Assembly: GCA_905221605.1 (NCBI GenBank)
Contig: CAJNDS010001924.1
Coordinates: forward strand, 392,001 to 456,000
Length of the DNA stretch: 64,000 nucleotides
Source of the DNA: Symbiodinium natans
Taxonomy: Eukaryota; Sar; Dinophyceae; Suessiales; Symbiodiniaceae
Direction of reading: 5' to 3'
This document shows, piece by piece, positions 11,457-25,071 of this stretch (the first letter of the stretch is position 1; every line of letters begins with the position of its first letter). A program made the position numbers and the translations under genes. Under the pieces are notes generated by a model. The model was not told the origin of the DNA, did no database searches, and was given only the letters and a program-made list of their open reading frames with translations.

Positions 11457-14000
11457 GCCCTCCACAATTCTTGGGGAGACCCATTCTGAACTTGTGGTTT
11501 CTTCCTTCCGGTCCCAGGGTCTCCCCTGCACGCCCAAACCCTGAGGGTTTCAGGTGGAGAGCTGGATTTTCCTCAGATGTTCAAAGCCAGCCCGTGGGAA
11601 GTCATCCCCTTGGAGGCCAGCAGGGTTTGGGGTGTAGGGTTTAGGGTTTAGGGTTTAAGGTTTAGGGTTTAGGGTTTAGGGTTTAGGGTTTCGGCTAGAG
11701 GGCCCTATAGGTTTTCGGAGCTTGCGCCTTTCCAGCTTCGGAGGTGGGCGGGATGATTACGTGGGGCCTTTTACGTGAGCAGGTGTAGACAACAGAGGAC
11801 GCTGTCACTGTGGGCCATGTGTCTCATGACGATGATGAGGAGGAGTAGGAGGACGATGACAATGATTCTCCTCTTATCATTCTTCTGCTCTTCGTCGTCA
11901 TCATCATACTCATCATCATCATCACCACCATCATTGTCATCAGATGTTTCTGCAGTAGCGGTAGCCGAACCATGGGTCATGACGACGATTCCCCAAGCAC
12001 CACCAGCACCACCACAGTGATGATGAGCACTCACAACACAAGTCTCCAAAGCCCTGAAGCAAGCCCATCTGCGTGCATGCCGCAACAGGGACACGTCCTC
12101 CAAGCCTTCTGACCTCGAGTTCACGACCTTCACACAAACAAAATCATAATCCTCAAACTTTACACTTGAACCCCAAACAATCCCCAAATCATCAACCAGG
12201 ACATCAAACCCCAAACAACCCCCAAGCCCTCAACCAGGACATCATTTGGATGGACCGGCCAGTGGAGCGGAAACGCCCCGCCCTTAAGGGTTGGAGTGTT
12301 GAAGGCTTTGGGGGTTCCCGGTTGAAGCTCCGATTTTTTGGGCTCTTGGCTTGAGGTCTTTAGGGATCATGACGAAATCACGGCTGCCAAAAAGAAAGGC
12401 TCACTTCTCACTTCTTGGCCATGCAAATCGTGTCGGCTTCACTGGCCGGAAACTAAACTCTGAACCTTGAGCCCTATACGAAACCCACACCTCCGAAGCT
12501 CAATAAACCCAGCACCCCTAAACAGCCAAGCCGTAGTCTACTAACCGCATCATTTGCTCTATGGCTCAGTCAACCCTAAGGCGCATGAGACCGCGCCGTG
12601 TCTTCAAAATGCCTAATAGATCCTGAATCCCACCAACGCCTTATGCAGCGAATCATCCCGAGTACTAACAGACGACCACTGCACTGGTTGCTCCGGCGGC
12701 TTTGATTAAACCCCTAAACCCTCTTAACCCCCCAAGCCCGCCTGCTAGTCGAACAAAAAGATCCCTGATTTCCTAAACCCTAAACCGTAAACCCTAAACC
12801 CTAAAAACCCTAAAAACCCTAAAAACCCTAAAAACCCTAAAAGCCCTAAAAACCCTAAAAACCCTAAACCCTAAACCCTTCGCCCTGAGCCCCGTAGAGT
12901 CGCCCGAGCCCATCCGTCCTCTGCCATTCGTGCCACGGCCCCAGGAGTGTTTCTAGAAGGTGGAGAGTCTCCTCACGTAGAAGTCGAGCGACGATGCCCC
13001 CGAAACACTTCCTGGGTCGTGTGGTCGACCCTCTATACACTTTAGTTAAACCATCTGTGGTCGCCGAAACCCACCAAAAATCGTAAGCACAGAGAAGGGG
13101 TTTTAGGGGAGGGAGCCACGGCCAAGAAAGCATTGCTCCTGTCCCATCCCAGCAAGTTGAGGGTTCTAGGTTTGCAGGTTTTGGCAGGGCTTTCAAGGCC
13201 TAAGGGCCTGATTGCTTGGGCCATGGACGCCGGATTTCTGGACCACCACAGCGGCAACGAGCAGCTCCACCTCCGGTGCCTGGGCCGTTCCTAGGGGGGG
13301 GGGGGTGAAGGGGGGTTAACCCTAAACTCTAAACCTAAACCCAAAACCCTTGCAAACTCACATGTTGGCGGGTTGTTCTAAGGGTCATGGAATATGGGAC
13401 AAAGAGGGGGGGGGGGGGGGGGGGGGCTGACCACATCTCACCCTAAACCCCAATCCCCAAACCATGCACGACATACATCCCGGGCCGAAAGTTTCCAGCT
13501 ACGGGGCCTCCTATTTAGCATTCAGTATAAAAGACTCTTGCATCGTGGCGGAGTGCCGCAAAGCGTCGTTTTCGCTACGCCGGCAAGCGGTAACAATTTG
13601 TAACAATAGAACACTTTCTTCAATTCCGGAGGAGGCCCCAAAGGCTCATCTGTGTCAGGAGGCGATGGGGGAAGATTGTGGGGGGATGGGTCAAAAAGAT
13701 TCTAGGTGCTTGTGGGTCGCACTCTCGGCCTGGCGCAGTATACCTTGTTTGGGCAAGTCGGGAGTCCCGGAGCCCTGAACACTGGATTCGTCCTTAAACC
13801 CTAAACCCTAAACCCTAAACCCTCTCTTTCACAGATAGATTATACCCTAATGAGTTCATGGGGTCTGTTTGGGGACAAGGTAGTTAGGAGAAGTATCGTA
13901 AACTTTGGCCGACTGTGGTCTACCACGGATTGGCTTTCCCCCCCTAAACCCTGTGAGAGCTGAACCCCCCAGCACCCCACACAGAGCCCCTATATGGAAG
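9000..14000. other. Repeat-rich DNA, no recognised gene
   Basis: Contains an (AG)n then (AT)n microsatellite at about 9974-10024, telomere-type arrays at about 10500-10573, 11190-11230, 11632-11692 and 12770-12880, a poly-C tract at about 11427-11456, GAT/CAT trinucleotide-rich DNA at 11825-11945, and a poly-G run near 13410. A plus-strand frame at 9335-9610 (starting MLATSDTWLAAL) has protein-like composition but no recognisable domain and conflicts with equally long frames on both strands. I do not call a gene here. Confidence 0.6.
12770..12880. repeat. Telomere-variant array (CCCTAAAAA 9-mers)
   Basis: About eight tandem units of CCCTAAAAA (one CCCTAAAAG), bordered by ordinary CCCTAAA units. 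The expanded period is unlike the other arrays and shows local homogenisation of a variant unit. Confidence 0.85.
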
Positions 14001-15077
14001 CCATATACAAGCTGCTGTACCTAGCTGTCTTCAACTCATGAAGGTGTTGGGCCTACAAGTGCTCCCCAAAACCCTGTAATGGCACCGTAAATTTGGGCTT
14101 GTTTAGCAGCAAATTCAATCCCCCTTGGACCGCAACAGCTTCAACGGCTGCAATTGCTTCTGAAACAATCCCACACATACACACTCCTTGTCTGCATATG
14201 CTCTTTCTTGGAATACTCTTGTAATGTTATTGTCAATGTACTTTTAGTGTAGCCATTCAATGTTGCAGGGGTGGTGTGGGGTTCATGTTACCGGGAAGTG
14301 GGCTACGCCTCCTTTTAAAGCTCGCAGCCCAGGAACTTCATCGAGGATGGCCTGCCGGGTTGGGGACCTTTTTGGTTTCGCTTAGGGTTTAGGGTTTAGG
14401 GTTTAGGGTTTAGGGTTTAGGGTTTAGGGTTTAGGGCTTTTTTTGAGCTAGGCCTTGGAGGTTTTAGGACTTCGGCGCCAAGATGATTTCAGGGGTCATA
14501 GAGAGTGCAGGATTCAGGGCATTTAGGGTTTAGGGTGTACATAGTAGGTACACTAGTTGTGCACAAGTTTTGTCCTAAAAAGACCCCAATTCGTAGTAGG
14601 GACTCCCCTTTAATATAAAGGATTCTTGTCACCCCCATCCTTTTCAAGGACCTGTACCACTAACCCTAACCCTAAACCCGAAATCCTAAACCCTATAAAC
14701 CCTGGGACCTCTACCACAAACCCTATGTCAACGCCTCGATGCCCTTAGCCGGAGGTAAGGAGGTAAGGCCAGGGAGTTGCACCCGTCACCTGCCGAAGTC
14801 CCAAGCCTCTATAGGGTTTAGGGTTTAGGGTTTAGGGTTCAGGGTTTAGGGTTTAGGGTTTAGGGTTTAGGGTTTAAACCCTGATCCGGGAAGGCCCGAA
14901 CCCTAAACTCCTAAGTCCTGGACGCTCAACCCTGAGTCTTCAACCTGAACCCGGATGTCGATGCACCGTGAAAGCCCTAAATCCTTTACGCCCTAAACCC
15001 TAATAAGCCCTGAGCCCGACGCCCGAAGTCCTACGCCCTAAACCCTTAACCCTAAACCCTAAACCCTACCTCTGCAG

Positions 15078-15131
15078 GAGCAGTTCTATCAGCAGGCTGA
15101 ACTCCTAAAGGATCTCCGCTTGCAATTGGGG
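15078..15131 (+). other. Candidate exon, coiled-coil-like
   Basis: A CTGCAG acceptor-like site is followed by an open frame reading EQFYQQAELLKDLRLQL, a charged heptad-like helix, directly after a CCCTAAA array. The 3' limit is not clear. Exon status is inferred from composition and the AG-G context typical of dinoflagellate introns. Confidence 0.35.
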
Positions 15132-18100
15132 GCTTTCTTTCTCACATAGGAAGCGTCAAGATTAACCTCGTATTCGAGAAGTTGTGTTGAGGAGGAGTTG
15201 AGAGGCTTCTGTTGGCCGTAAGGTAGGGTTTAGGGTTTAGGGTTTAGGGTTTAGGGTTCAGGGTTCAGGGTTTAGGGTTTAGGGTTTAGGGTTTAGGGGT
15301 TAGGGTGGACTGGACACCTGGTAAGCCCTCGAAGGGTCGGTTCGTGTGCGAATGGCTAAGTAATATGTTCAATAGTCGCAATACTGAGTTCAACCACCGA
15401 AAGTCTGAAAACCACAACACCCCAAAGCCCCAAACTCTAATGCCCAAACGCCGAACCCCCCCCCCCCCCCAGACCCTGTAAACCCGCCAAAACCCTCAAA
15501 ACCCGAAACCCCCTTACAAGCCCAAAAAAGCAAAGGAGATCAGTGACCGGCTGAGTGCTGCGATCGGCGGAGGGGCCGTGGTGCCCGTACCCGACAGGCC
15601 CCTTCCAGGTTCAGGGCTCTCAGGGGCTCTGAGGGCTCTTAGGGGGTTACTTGGGGGGTAGTTGGGGTTGAGAGTCTATGGGTAGTCACACGGTCCCTTA
15701 GTATGGTCCCGAATCTCCCGGAAGAGGGGTCCTGAAGTATGGGCCCTTGGTATAAGGGGTGCCCTCTTAAGGGCCCATATTAAGGGTTTAGGGTTTATGG
15801 TTTAGGGTTTAGGACCATGTAACTGCCCTTAGAGAGAGCGTTCGAGCTCTTCGGGGTTCGGGGTTTAAGGGTTTAGGCCCTTTTGCAGGTGGGGGGGGTA
15901 TCCGGTTCTCAGGTTAACGTTTTTACCCTGGGTTCTGGGCCCTTCCCTAACACTAGCCAAAAAAGGTTCGCCTTTTTGCCATATGGCTCCTGGGCTACCT
16001 AGTGTGCATGCGAATTGGCGCGGAGGTTTTTTGTGATTCTAACGGTTCTTGGGGCTGTTGGTCCAGGGTACCGCGGGCTGCAGAAAAGAAGATAACACGA
16101 AGCAGAAACAAGAAGGAGAAGCAGGGCAAGACGAAGAAGAATGAGGATCAGAACAACAGCCGTACTGCCCCAAACCCCTAAAGCCTAAAGTCCTAAACCC
16201 CCACTGAAACGGGCTGGGAGTTGAAGGGTCCGAGAGATTCGCAAGGGTCATTGTGGGCTTAGGGGCATCGGGTTGAAGATTTAGGTTCAAGTTTAACCCA
16301 AAGCGCTCAGCCCAAAACCCTCAACTTTAAAACCCTAAAATCCTACATACTCCAAGCCCTATAGACCCTAAACCCTAAACCCTATAGACCCTAAGCTCGC
16401 CGGGAGCCGCAGGCTCAACCTGGAGACAGCGCCGGAGCCCGTGCCAGTGCCGCTGGAGCTCCCGCTGCCATCCCTGCCGCCGAGATGCCGTTTAGGGTTT
16501 AGGGTTTAGGGTTTAGGGATTAGGGTTCCTTAGAGGCCTGTAGCGACACAAGCCCTAAAGCCCCAAACTCCTACAACCCTCAAACCTAAACCCTAAACCC
16601 CTACCGCCAAAAGCTCCAAGCCCTAAACCCCTGATCTTCATTACAAGGCTCCGCGGGGCCCTCAAGTTTCTATTGCATATTCCACCCCAAAGCCCTATAC
16701 CCGAAGCCCTGAACCTTGAACCCTGAACCCGAAACCCTAAACCCTAACCCCTATAGGGTTTAGGGTTTAGGGTTTGGGTTTGGGGTTTAGGGTTTAGGGT
16801 TTAGGGTTTAGGGTTTAGGGTTTAGGCCTTAGGGTTTAGGGTTTCGGGTTTAGGAAAAAATGTAATTAGGAGCCTTCGCTTGTGGGGGAGGGCGTGGGGG
16901 GGGGCATTTCTTGGAGCTTCTGCGGCCGTTTACAACAGGGTTGCGGTTTCGAAGCTTGCCTGACAACCTTGCTCCTTGTTGGCTTGGCAGCTTCGTTAAC
17001 ACCGGGCATCTTGGTGACCTTTCGGGGTGCCTGTGTTGGCGCCTTTTGCCGCTTTTTCGAACCGTTGTGTACCTTTTTTCTTTGAGAGGCCTTAGGATTC
17101 AGCGGACTTGGGCAGCCATTATGCCCCAGAAGAAGCACCATGCTTTGCTCACTTCGGGTTTTATTTTTTGGGCTCAAAACCAAGGACCTTGGCCTAAGCC
17201 CCAAACCCCAAACCCCAAAACCCGTTTAGGGTGTAAACAAACTTAGGCTTAGAGTTTAGGCTACGGTTTTCGGATGAGGCTGCACAGATTCAGCACACCA
17301 GGGGGTGTGAGGATATCGGCGTTGATCTTATTGTGGGCCGTTCTTGGTACCATTACAGGTGAGGTTTAGGGTTAGCGCGAAGTGTTTGGGCAACAAACCC
17401 CCCCCCCCCCGCCCCCGCCAATGGATCTACCCTATGTGCAATCTATCTGTTCATGTTGAAGTGCACATCGAATGCCCAAAACCAACGCGTCCATTTCGCA
17501 ACCCTAAACCTCTCTCTACTACTCGCCCCCCCCCCCCCCCCAGCTGTGTGGGTTTTCAGGTTTTTGGGCCCTGGTGGTGTGGGGCTTGTTGGGATTGTCT
17601 TGGCCAGGGATGGCTTCCCATGAGGTTTTACCTGGGGTTCAGGGTTTAGGATGCACCCAACACCGCCCCACTTGAGGCCGTCTAGGTTTTCCGACCCGCC
17701 CACAAAAACGCAAAGCCCCTAAACTCAGGGCTTTATGGACCCCGAGGCCCTAGACCCCTAATCCCTAGCCCCTCCCAGGCGCAACCATCCGAAGCCCATT
17801 CACGAGCAAGCCGTTCCCAACGAAGGCTGCGGTTTAGGGTGCTGGAGTGAGGGCTACAATCGGGGATCAGGGTTCTGGGTCATTGTTGAAAATCATTTTT
17901 CCTGTTAAGACTTAAGCCCAATTAAGTAGCAAAAATTCTAATTGTTTGTAGTACCCCCAACAATGGTGCAGGTTTGGGGTTTAGGGTTCAGGGCTTTTCG
18001 GCCTTGGGGATTAGGGTTCCAAGTTTCGGGTTTCGGGCTGAGCCGTCAACCCCTGAGTCGCAGGCTCAGGGCGAGGCCTAGTAACCTAAAGCCGCAGAAC

Positions 18101-21055
18101 TCTAAGAGCCCCAAAAGCCCTGAGCTGCAGAGCTTGGGGTAGAGGACGTACAGGCTTTTACGGGTTCAAGTAGCGTGCCCCGGCTTTTGAAGGATTTTAG
18201 GGCTTGGGGTATAGGAGGTTTTTTTTGCTGTTTGTGTGGTCCCCAAAGACTTGAACCCTTGGGAAACAATCTTAAGCATCCCGACTAAGCCCGAACGCTA
18301 AACCCGTAAGCCCCTCAAAGCCCAAAAAATCTGCACCCCAAGGCACTAGACCCTAAAACCCTGTACCCTAAACCCCATAAACCCTATAAACTCTATAAAC
18401 CCTATAAACCCTATAAACCCTACAATCCCTAAGCCTAAACCCTAGGTGTAGGGCTTAGGGCCAAACGCCAGGCGGCGAAGGCGGACTCGAGCGTCTGGTT
18501 AGTCCGACCAGATCTCTCTCTGGACTCCTCGTGGCACTAGCCCAGTAGTACCCTTATTCCCTTTTTGGGGGGTTTAGGTTCCCTTATAGACCCCTTTAAG
18601 CAAAAAAGGGTTTCCTTCTTAAGCCTAGGTTACTGGGCAGCCTAGAATGGCTAGCTTGGGATGTTCCCCCTTCTACTAACAGTCCTTAATAGGGATGAGT
18701 ATAGGGGGTACGGTTATCCCTTGTACTGGTAGTATAAGACCAAAGGGTGAGCGGTAAACCCGGAACCTAAACCGTAAACCCTAAACCCCAAACCAGAAAG
18801 TTCTGGGCTTAGGGTGGAAACCTCGAACCTCTCTGGGAGCACTGCAAAGTTCCCCAACATGTGGCCGAACGCGGCGCGCTTCTAAGATTCATTCGTTTAG
18901 TGTGTAGACAGGACTGCAGGCTTGCAGGGGGCATTGTGCCCCTTTAAACCCTCAACCCTCAACCCTAAATTGCGTGCAGGCTTCCGTGTGCAGGTTTATT
19001 ATCACGTGGATTTTCTTGTGATTTCAGGACTTGGGCTGCCCGGGTTTTGGGTTATGATGGGATCCCGCGCTTTGCCTACGTGGGATTAGGGGCTTCTTCT
19101 AAGAGTTTAAGGCCCCAGCTACACATCTCCAAAGCACAATCAAAGCATAAACCCCTCTAAGTTCAGGTTCTTTGTCGCCTTGTCTTCGGTAAGGGGTGGG
19201 GGTCGTGGTGAGCACCAAGAACCTGCAGGATCCCAGCAACATAGGTTTTGGGTTTTAGGGCTTCTTCTTCTTCTTCTGTTTGGATTTGGGGCTCATATAC
19301 CTTCTCTCCGGATCCAAGTCCCGAAGTAAGCCCGCAACCCCACACCAGCCCCTCGAGACATCGGCGGTTCATAACACATCCCCACATGGCCATCCCCTTA
19401 AAGTTTTTTCGGCGTCAGAGTTCAGGGCCTAGCCTGGCTAGAACTTCTTGTCATTCCTAAGCATGTCCTATACAGCCCAGGTTTGTTAAACCACTTCAAT
19501 TTGGGGGGGGTCCTGTTACAGGCACCGAAAACTCCTGAGTCCCGACCCCCTTTCAGCCCCCCTGTAATTTCTCAAAACCCTCAACCGCCCTAAGATGCCC
19601 AGGAGCGCCTGAGTCGCAGGCCCCCTCTCTACAGGACGCGAAGGCCCCTTCTCTACAGGACACGATGGCAGGGTTTAGGGCTGCACCTAGGGTTTAGGGG
19701 TCAGGGGCTCGGGCTCTTTGCAAGGCTGGACAGTACTTGAGTCCTTGCGGTTCGCGGCTTGATGTTCCCTAAACCCTCAAGCCCTATAGAAGACCCAGCC
19801 CCCTAAAGTCAGTGAGGCTCACACTCCTACACTCTCCTACGGCCGTACATGGTCTCCCACGAGCTTTGCAGTTCGGTTCTTAAGCCCGAAACCCCATACC
19901 GCAAACCCTAAAGTCAGATTTTTGGCTTGGGTCTAGGGATGTATGTATGTGCGTATGTATGCTGTTGCGTACGTATCTGCATGTATATAATATGTATGTA
20001 ACTGTATGTATGTGTGTGTGTGTGTTTATTTATATACATAATATCTCGTTCTTACTTATTTACCTACTTTTTACTGGAATTCATGTGTTTGAGCATGTTG
20101 TTCGGGGGAAGTATTCAACGCTGCCTTCTTCACCAGCCTTTGAGCCTAGACACTTGAACAAAGCAGCTGCCCACGCTCTAAAATCCCGAAGCCTACACAC
20201 CCTCAAACTTCGTACCCTAAGTCCTCGCCACCCACTCCACCACCCCTCCTATCCCCCGTGTCCTAATCCTAAACCCCAAAGCGCAAAATTGCAAACAAAC
20301 CGTAAGCTCCAAACCCCTATGTTCCTGAAACTCCAATCCCCTACCCCAATACCTTCTGTGCCTGAACAGGGGTCCCTTACCATGGTCCCACCTTCAGCCC
20401 CTTCGTTCGAGGATGTCTCCTGGCGCGTCATCCAGACTCCCGTGCACCCGCTGCACTCACCGCAGGAGCATGCCGGGGCACTCAGTTGCTGGGTATTTAG
20501 GGCTGGGGTTCTTCGAATTCTTCGTAGTAGAGAAGGTAACCTTTTTTAAAACTTTTTTTGGGTCTTAGATTTCCTTTGTAATCCCACAGGTTCACCTTCA
20601 GTTCCCCCCAAGGATACTGCACAACTAAATGGGATGTTTGGTTCGTTTGCTTAGGTCTGCAGTTTGGGCACCGGAGGCTCTTGGGTTCAGGGCGGGATTC
20701 GCGAAGGGTCATCGGGTTTCGGGTTTAGGGCAGACGCACCGAAGAACTGGAAGCCGGTCTTGGCATGTTTCGTGGGACTCTAAGCCCCCTTGCGCTGCTG
20801 AAGTGTGCTGAGAGAACCTGCAAGAAGAGGGCGTCACATTCTTCAACACTATAAGCCCTAAGCCTTAAACTTATGCCCTATGCCCCTCAACTTCATTCAA
20901 CCCTGAACCCCAAAACACCATTGTCCGACATCTTCTGTCCGAGACTGCTCTTGGATTATCCACGTCACGTGCCAAGGACCTTTGAACCCCATGAAACCTT
21001 ACCCTACCCTCGGTTCTGGGCTTTGTCGGGTTTATGTTTTTCTGTTTATATATAT

Positions 21056-21086
<31 letters not shown>

Positions 21087-21263
21087 AACGCCACAAAGTG
21101 TTGCTTAACATCGGTCCTAAGGGGAGTATGGTATCCGAGTAGTGTATCTTCCTTGGCTTTCGGGCTAGGCTTTCTGGATTCAGGCTTCATGGCTTTGGTG
21201 CAGTACAAGGTCTTTAGCTTCCTAGACGAGGCCTCAAAACTCCAAACCCTAAACCCTAAACTG

Positions 21264-21470
21264 CCCTAAACCCTAAACCCTAAACCCTAAACCCTAAACC
21301 CTAAACCCTAAACCCTAAACCCTAAACCCTAAACCCTAAACCCTAAACCCTAAACCCTAAACCCTAAACCCTAAACCCTAAACCCTAAACCCTAAATAAA
21401 CCCTAAACCCTAAACCCTAAACCCTAAACCCTAAACCCTAAACCCTAAACCCTAAACCCTAAACCCTAAA
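21264..21470. repeat. Largest interstitial telomere-type array
   Basis: About 29 CCCTAAA units, perfect apart from one AAATAAACCC irregularity near 21395. It is the longest such array in the window and is followed within 40 bp by a candidate exon (21509). Confidence 0.95.
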
Positions 21471-22150
21471 CGAACCCGCAAGACCTGAAGCTTCGACCTG
21501 ACTTGCAGGCGGAGCACATCGGAATGAAGCTGCACGAAGGGGGCAATGAGAGTCAAGAGTGGGCGAGCGCCCCTTGCCTGTGACAGAGGGAGCCTAAACC
21601 CTAAACCCTAAACCCTAAATCCTAAACCCTAAACCCTAAACCCTTTCTGGGAGCAGGGATGCACCCTCTACCCTTAGCCGGCTTGTAGTTTTAAGGTAAA
21701 GTTTGGAGCACGGACGCCAGCTGCTGGTTCCGGAGTTTTCAGGGTTACGTTGTTCAGGAGTTGTGTTTCTGCACGCTCCCGGATGGGGGCTTTTAGTTCA
21801 GGGTGCAGAAGCTAGTGCTCACGGCGTTTTCCGATCTTAGTTCGGCACCCTGAACCCTAAAGCCAAAACCCCGCACGGCTCAACCCGAAGGCCAATCCTG
21901 GTCGCCCATGGGTGGTGTGGACCTAAACCCTAGAAACCCGAAAAAGCCTAAAAACCCAAAACCCTAAACCTAACCCTTACCCTCAGGCCCTAAACCCAAA
22001 CATCGAAACCTTAAACTAGACCTTCAGCCCTAAAGACTTAGGGGTTCATCTCGTCCCTGAGGATGCTCTTGGGGTTGGGGAGTTAGGGTTTGAGGTTAGG
22101 GTTTATAGGGTTTAGGGGGTTGCCTTTGAGGTGATCACGGATCATCGCAG

Positions 22151-22201
22151 GAAAGTTCTAAGAACGCTGAGATCCGCCAGCAGCTCGCAAAGGATTTCAG
22201 A
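22151..22201 (+). other. Candidate exon, charged helix
   Basis: After TCGCAG the plus strand reads ESSKNAEIRQQLAKDFR, which has protein-like composition and no repeat content, with TTTAGGG-type DNA nearby on both sides. No domain is recognised. Confidence 0.35.
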
Positions 22202-22962
22202 GTTCAGTTTTTAGGGCTTTGGGTTGGGGGTGTCAGTAGACCGGTTCGGATCTTGCAAGTAGCTTCGCTTGCAATTTCAACCCCAAAACCTTAAACCCCA
22301 ATAAAACCCAACACCTTACACCCTACACCCTAAACACAAAGGGATGACGCAATTTTCCCGCTTTTTTTTGACGGCGTGTGCATTTCGGTCCGGCTGCTGC
22401 CGCGTTCATTTCTTTGGTCTGAGGCTACAGTCGTATGGGGGCCCAGTGTCCCACTTTGCAGGGCGTGTTTAGGGTTTAGAGTTTAGGGTTTAAGGTATGT
22501 TTTTGGGAGTTTGGAGTTCCCTACTAAACCTACTAAACCCCAACTCTATTGGGCTTATAGGGTTCAGGTTAGCGGGGTTCGGGGGTTTCGTTTTAGGGCC
22601 CCGTGTACCCTTCTTGCCCTTTTTAGGGGCTTGGCACCCCCATCATAATCAAGATACCAACAGCCTGAACCCTAATACAAACTTTGTGGTACTTTACTGT
22701 AACTTTAGATCCTTGCCCTTTTTGGGTTAATTGGGTTTCTTAATAAGGCAGCTAAAAGTTTAATTTTTAGCTACCCTCCTGAGTGCAGCCAAGAAAAATA
22801 TTGAGGGTTGCGACCCAGGGAACCCCCAGATCCCCACAGCCAAGGATGACACCTGAAGCTCTGTAGGTGTTCTTACTCTGAGTTAAGAGCGACTCTCCTG
22901 AATTCAAAGGTATTTAGCTACTTTCTGCGGGCCGGCTCCTAAAACCTCTAACAGATGCTGAC

Positions 22963-23010
22963 AGGCCTGCTCTCGGAGCTTTACGGCCACGGGGAGAAGG
23001 GCAGCAACAG
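22963..23010 (+). other. Candidate exon
   Basis: GACAG precedes an open frame reading LLSELYGHGEKGSN, ending at CAACAG followed by GTTTCAG, a possible GT donor. The product is not recognised. Confidence 0.3.
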
Positions 23011-24269
23011 GTTTCAGAACCTGGCGCTTCACGCAACGCCTGCATGTTGACGTGGGCCTAGCTGTAGTTTTTCCATTTTCAGGTTCAGGGCTTGGGGTTT
23101 GAGGTGAAGCCACAAAACCCTGATGTCCTAAGGGTGGCAGCATGAATGGCTTCAGGGCTTCAAAGTTTGGGCTGGGTTTTTTTCTTTCAGGTCCACCCCC
23201 CCCCCACCCCCCTCCCGAATTCGTGTCCTGTCAGATCGTGACATCCGTGCAGTTTGGATATGGTATCATGCCACTTGTCGGCAATCTGCGTGGAATGGTA
23301 GCTGATGTGGTGTGATGATCCTCACTTAAACATCTCGCCTTTCAAGCTCCCTTGGCAACGAAAGCCAATATCCTTGAGAATTGTCTGATGATTCGCCAAA
23401 ATGCCCTTAGCCTTAGCTCTCGGGCTTGGAAACTAAAGGGTGTGCCATTTGCCAGTCATCGACACCCCAGAAGTGGTAGGTGGACTGGTGGTATGCATAT
23501 GTATATGCTTATACAGTATAGAAATACACATGTTCACGTATGTTTCTTGTGTGTGCACATATATATGTATGAGAGAGAGATATTCCATTCCCTAACTCCC
23601 TGTTAAGAACAAGTAAGTTCAGACCAAGACCCCAAACCAAGCTCCATAAAGATGCAGTGATGTGGAGTCTAGTCTAGACTCCCTAAGAATTCTGGGGCCA
23701 CGACGCCCTATTTGAAACAGGCCCGTGTAGTTCTTTTTCTGTCTAGACATTTGTCGATATATGTTACGACCATAGAGTTGTTAATCTACAAGAGTATGAG
23801 TGGGTGTTTTAGATCCAAAGATCGGAGTTTAGGGATCATTTTTATTGGATTCTGTTTAGGTTTTCGGGCTTGCCAGTTGTTGCTTGGTTCCCCATGAACT
23901 GAGGGGGGCAAGCCTCTGCCATTTTTCAAGCAAGTAGCCTACCTGCTCTCTTGGGATCGTCTACTAGAGTGCTCTTGTGAATCCCTACCAAAAGGTTAGC
24001 CTTTACTTGCTAGGAAGATGCGCAAGCATGTGTGCACAGATTGGTATAGTCACGTGAACACATGGTGTGTGTGTGTGTGCGCAGATATGTACACGCGCAT
24101 ATGCGTGCGCATATGTATGCTGCTTTCATTCGACGTGCCCACGTTGCATTGTGAATGCCTCGAAGAAAGCTAGACTCTAAATCTCTGGCCTGAGCTCCTA
24201 CTGTAGACCCTAAATCCCAAGACCAAAACCAAGAATACGTCGTACCCTAAGCGTTACCTCTGAACACAG

Positions 24270-24352
24270 AGTTTGCGAGACCCGAGACTTGGCCCGTGAG
24301 GCTACTTATTGTGGTCAACATGGTGATCATGGGCATCGAGGCAGACAAGAAA
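24270..24352 (+). CDS. Ion-channel exon, S1 segment
   Basis: After ACACAG the frame reads ARPETWPVRLL then IVVNMVIMGIEAD. This hydrophobic helix with a central Asn and a trailing acidic residue is typical of S1 in voltage-gated cation channels of the four-domain or single-domain type. It lies in the same orientation as the S2-S5 exons downstream, with introns of 1-2 kb between. The donor is not clear, so the 3' edge is approximate. Assignment rests on the ordered S1-S5 series rather than on this exon alone. Confidence 0.6.
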
Positions 24353-25071
24353 ACCCAACACCTCTTAGTGAAGGAGTGTACATCATATAAGGCTCTTGGG
24401 GCCGTGGAGCGCTGGAGAGATGGTGTTTCGGCTCTGTCGTGTCAGTGCGCTGTAGAGTCTGTAGAGTGTCATGCTCAGGTTTTTGGGTTGACAGGCAAGA
24501 TTGGGATGTCTTGAGGATGTAGCTTAGGCTCGGCATATGCTTCGAAACCGTGCAAATCTAGCACGAGGAGAGAGCAGCGCTTGCTTTCAGATGCTTCGAG
24601 TCTGTCTGCCCATGTCACCGCATGCCCTCCCTCAATGAGACTCAAGCACACAGGGGCTTAGAGATGAGGCATCCCATTGGAAGCCGTCAGTGTGTTTAAG
24701 GATTAAGATGATTAAGGTCTTGGGGGGATAGGGCTTGTGGTGTTGAAGAAGCACTCAGAGGGGTCAGGGATTGAGACGCGATAGCAGTTTCCATTGTCTT
24801 CAAGCGACAGCGGGCGCGCGCTCGAGAGAGAGAGAGAGAGCGAGAGACAGAGACAGATAGAGAGACCCTGAAGTCTAAGTGCGGATCCATGGAATGTTGC
24901 TGGTTTTCGGTACAGGGTATAGGTTTTCGGGTTTATAGAGCTTGAAACAGGGTTTAGGAGCCCCATGAAGCTGGATGAAGGAGTTCAATTAGTGTTTCTG
25001 TCTTCAAATCAAAAAACGGGATTTTGAAGTTGAAAACCTTTTGGGTCTCAACGGGGGGTTTCTGGCTGCAG

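Larger units (their letters stand above)
14000..24269. other. Repeat-rich DNA with small exon-like islands on the plus strand
   Basis: Dominated by telomere-type arrays in both orientations (about 14386-14437, 14814-14880, 15224-15300, 16493-16520, 16755-16855, 21264-21470, 21595-21643), poly-C and poly-G tracts, and TG/AT microsatellites (about 20009-20025 and 21045-21085). Short islands with a 3' splice-site-like CAG followed by an open plus-strand frame occur at 15078, 16413, 21509, 22151 and 22963; the best are listed separately. They could be exons of a gene leading into the channel-like exons at 24.27 kb, but linkage is not shown. Confidence 0.5.

Noticed and set aside
11771-12214. 147-codon frame with Asp-rich run, minus strand
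   Set aside because: Produced by GAT/CAT trinucleotide repeat; no domain, and frames on the opposite strand are as long.
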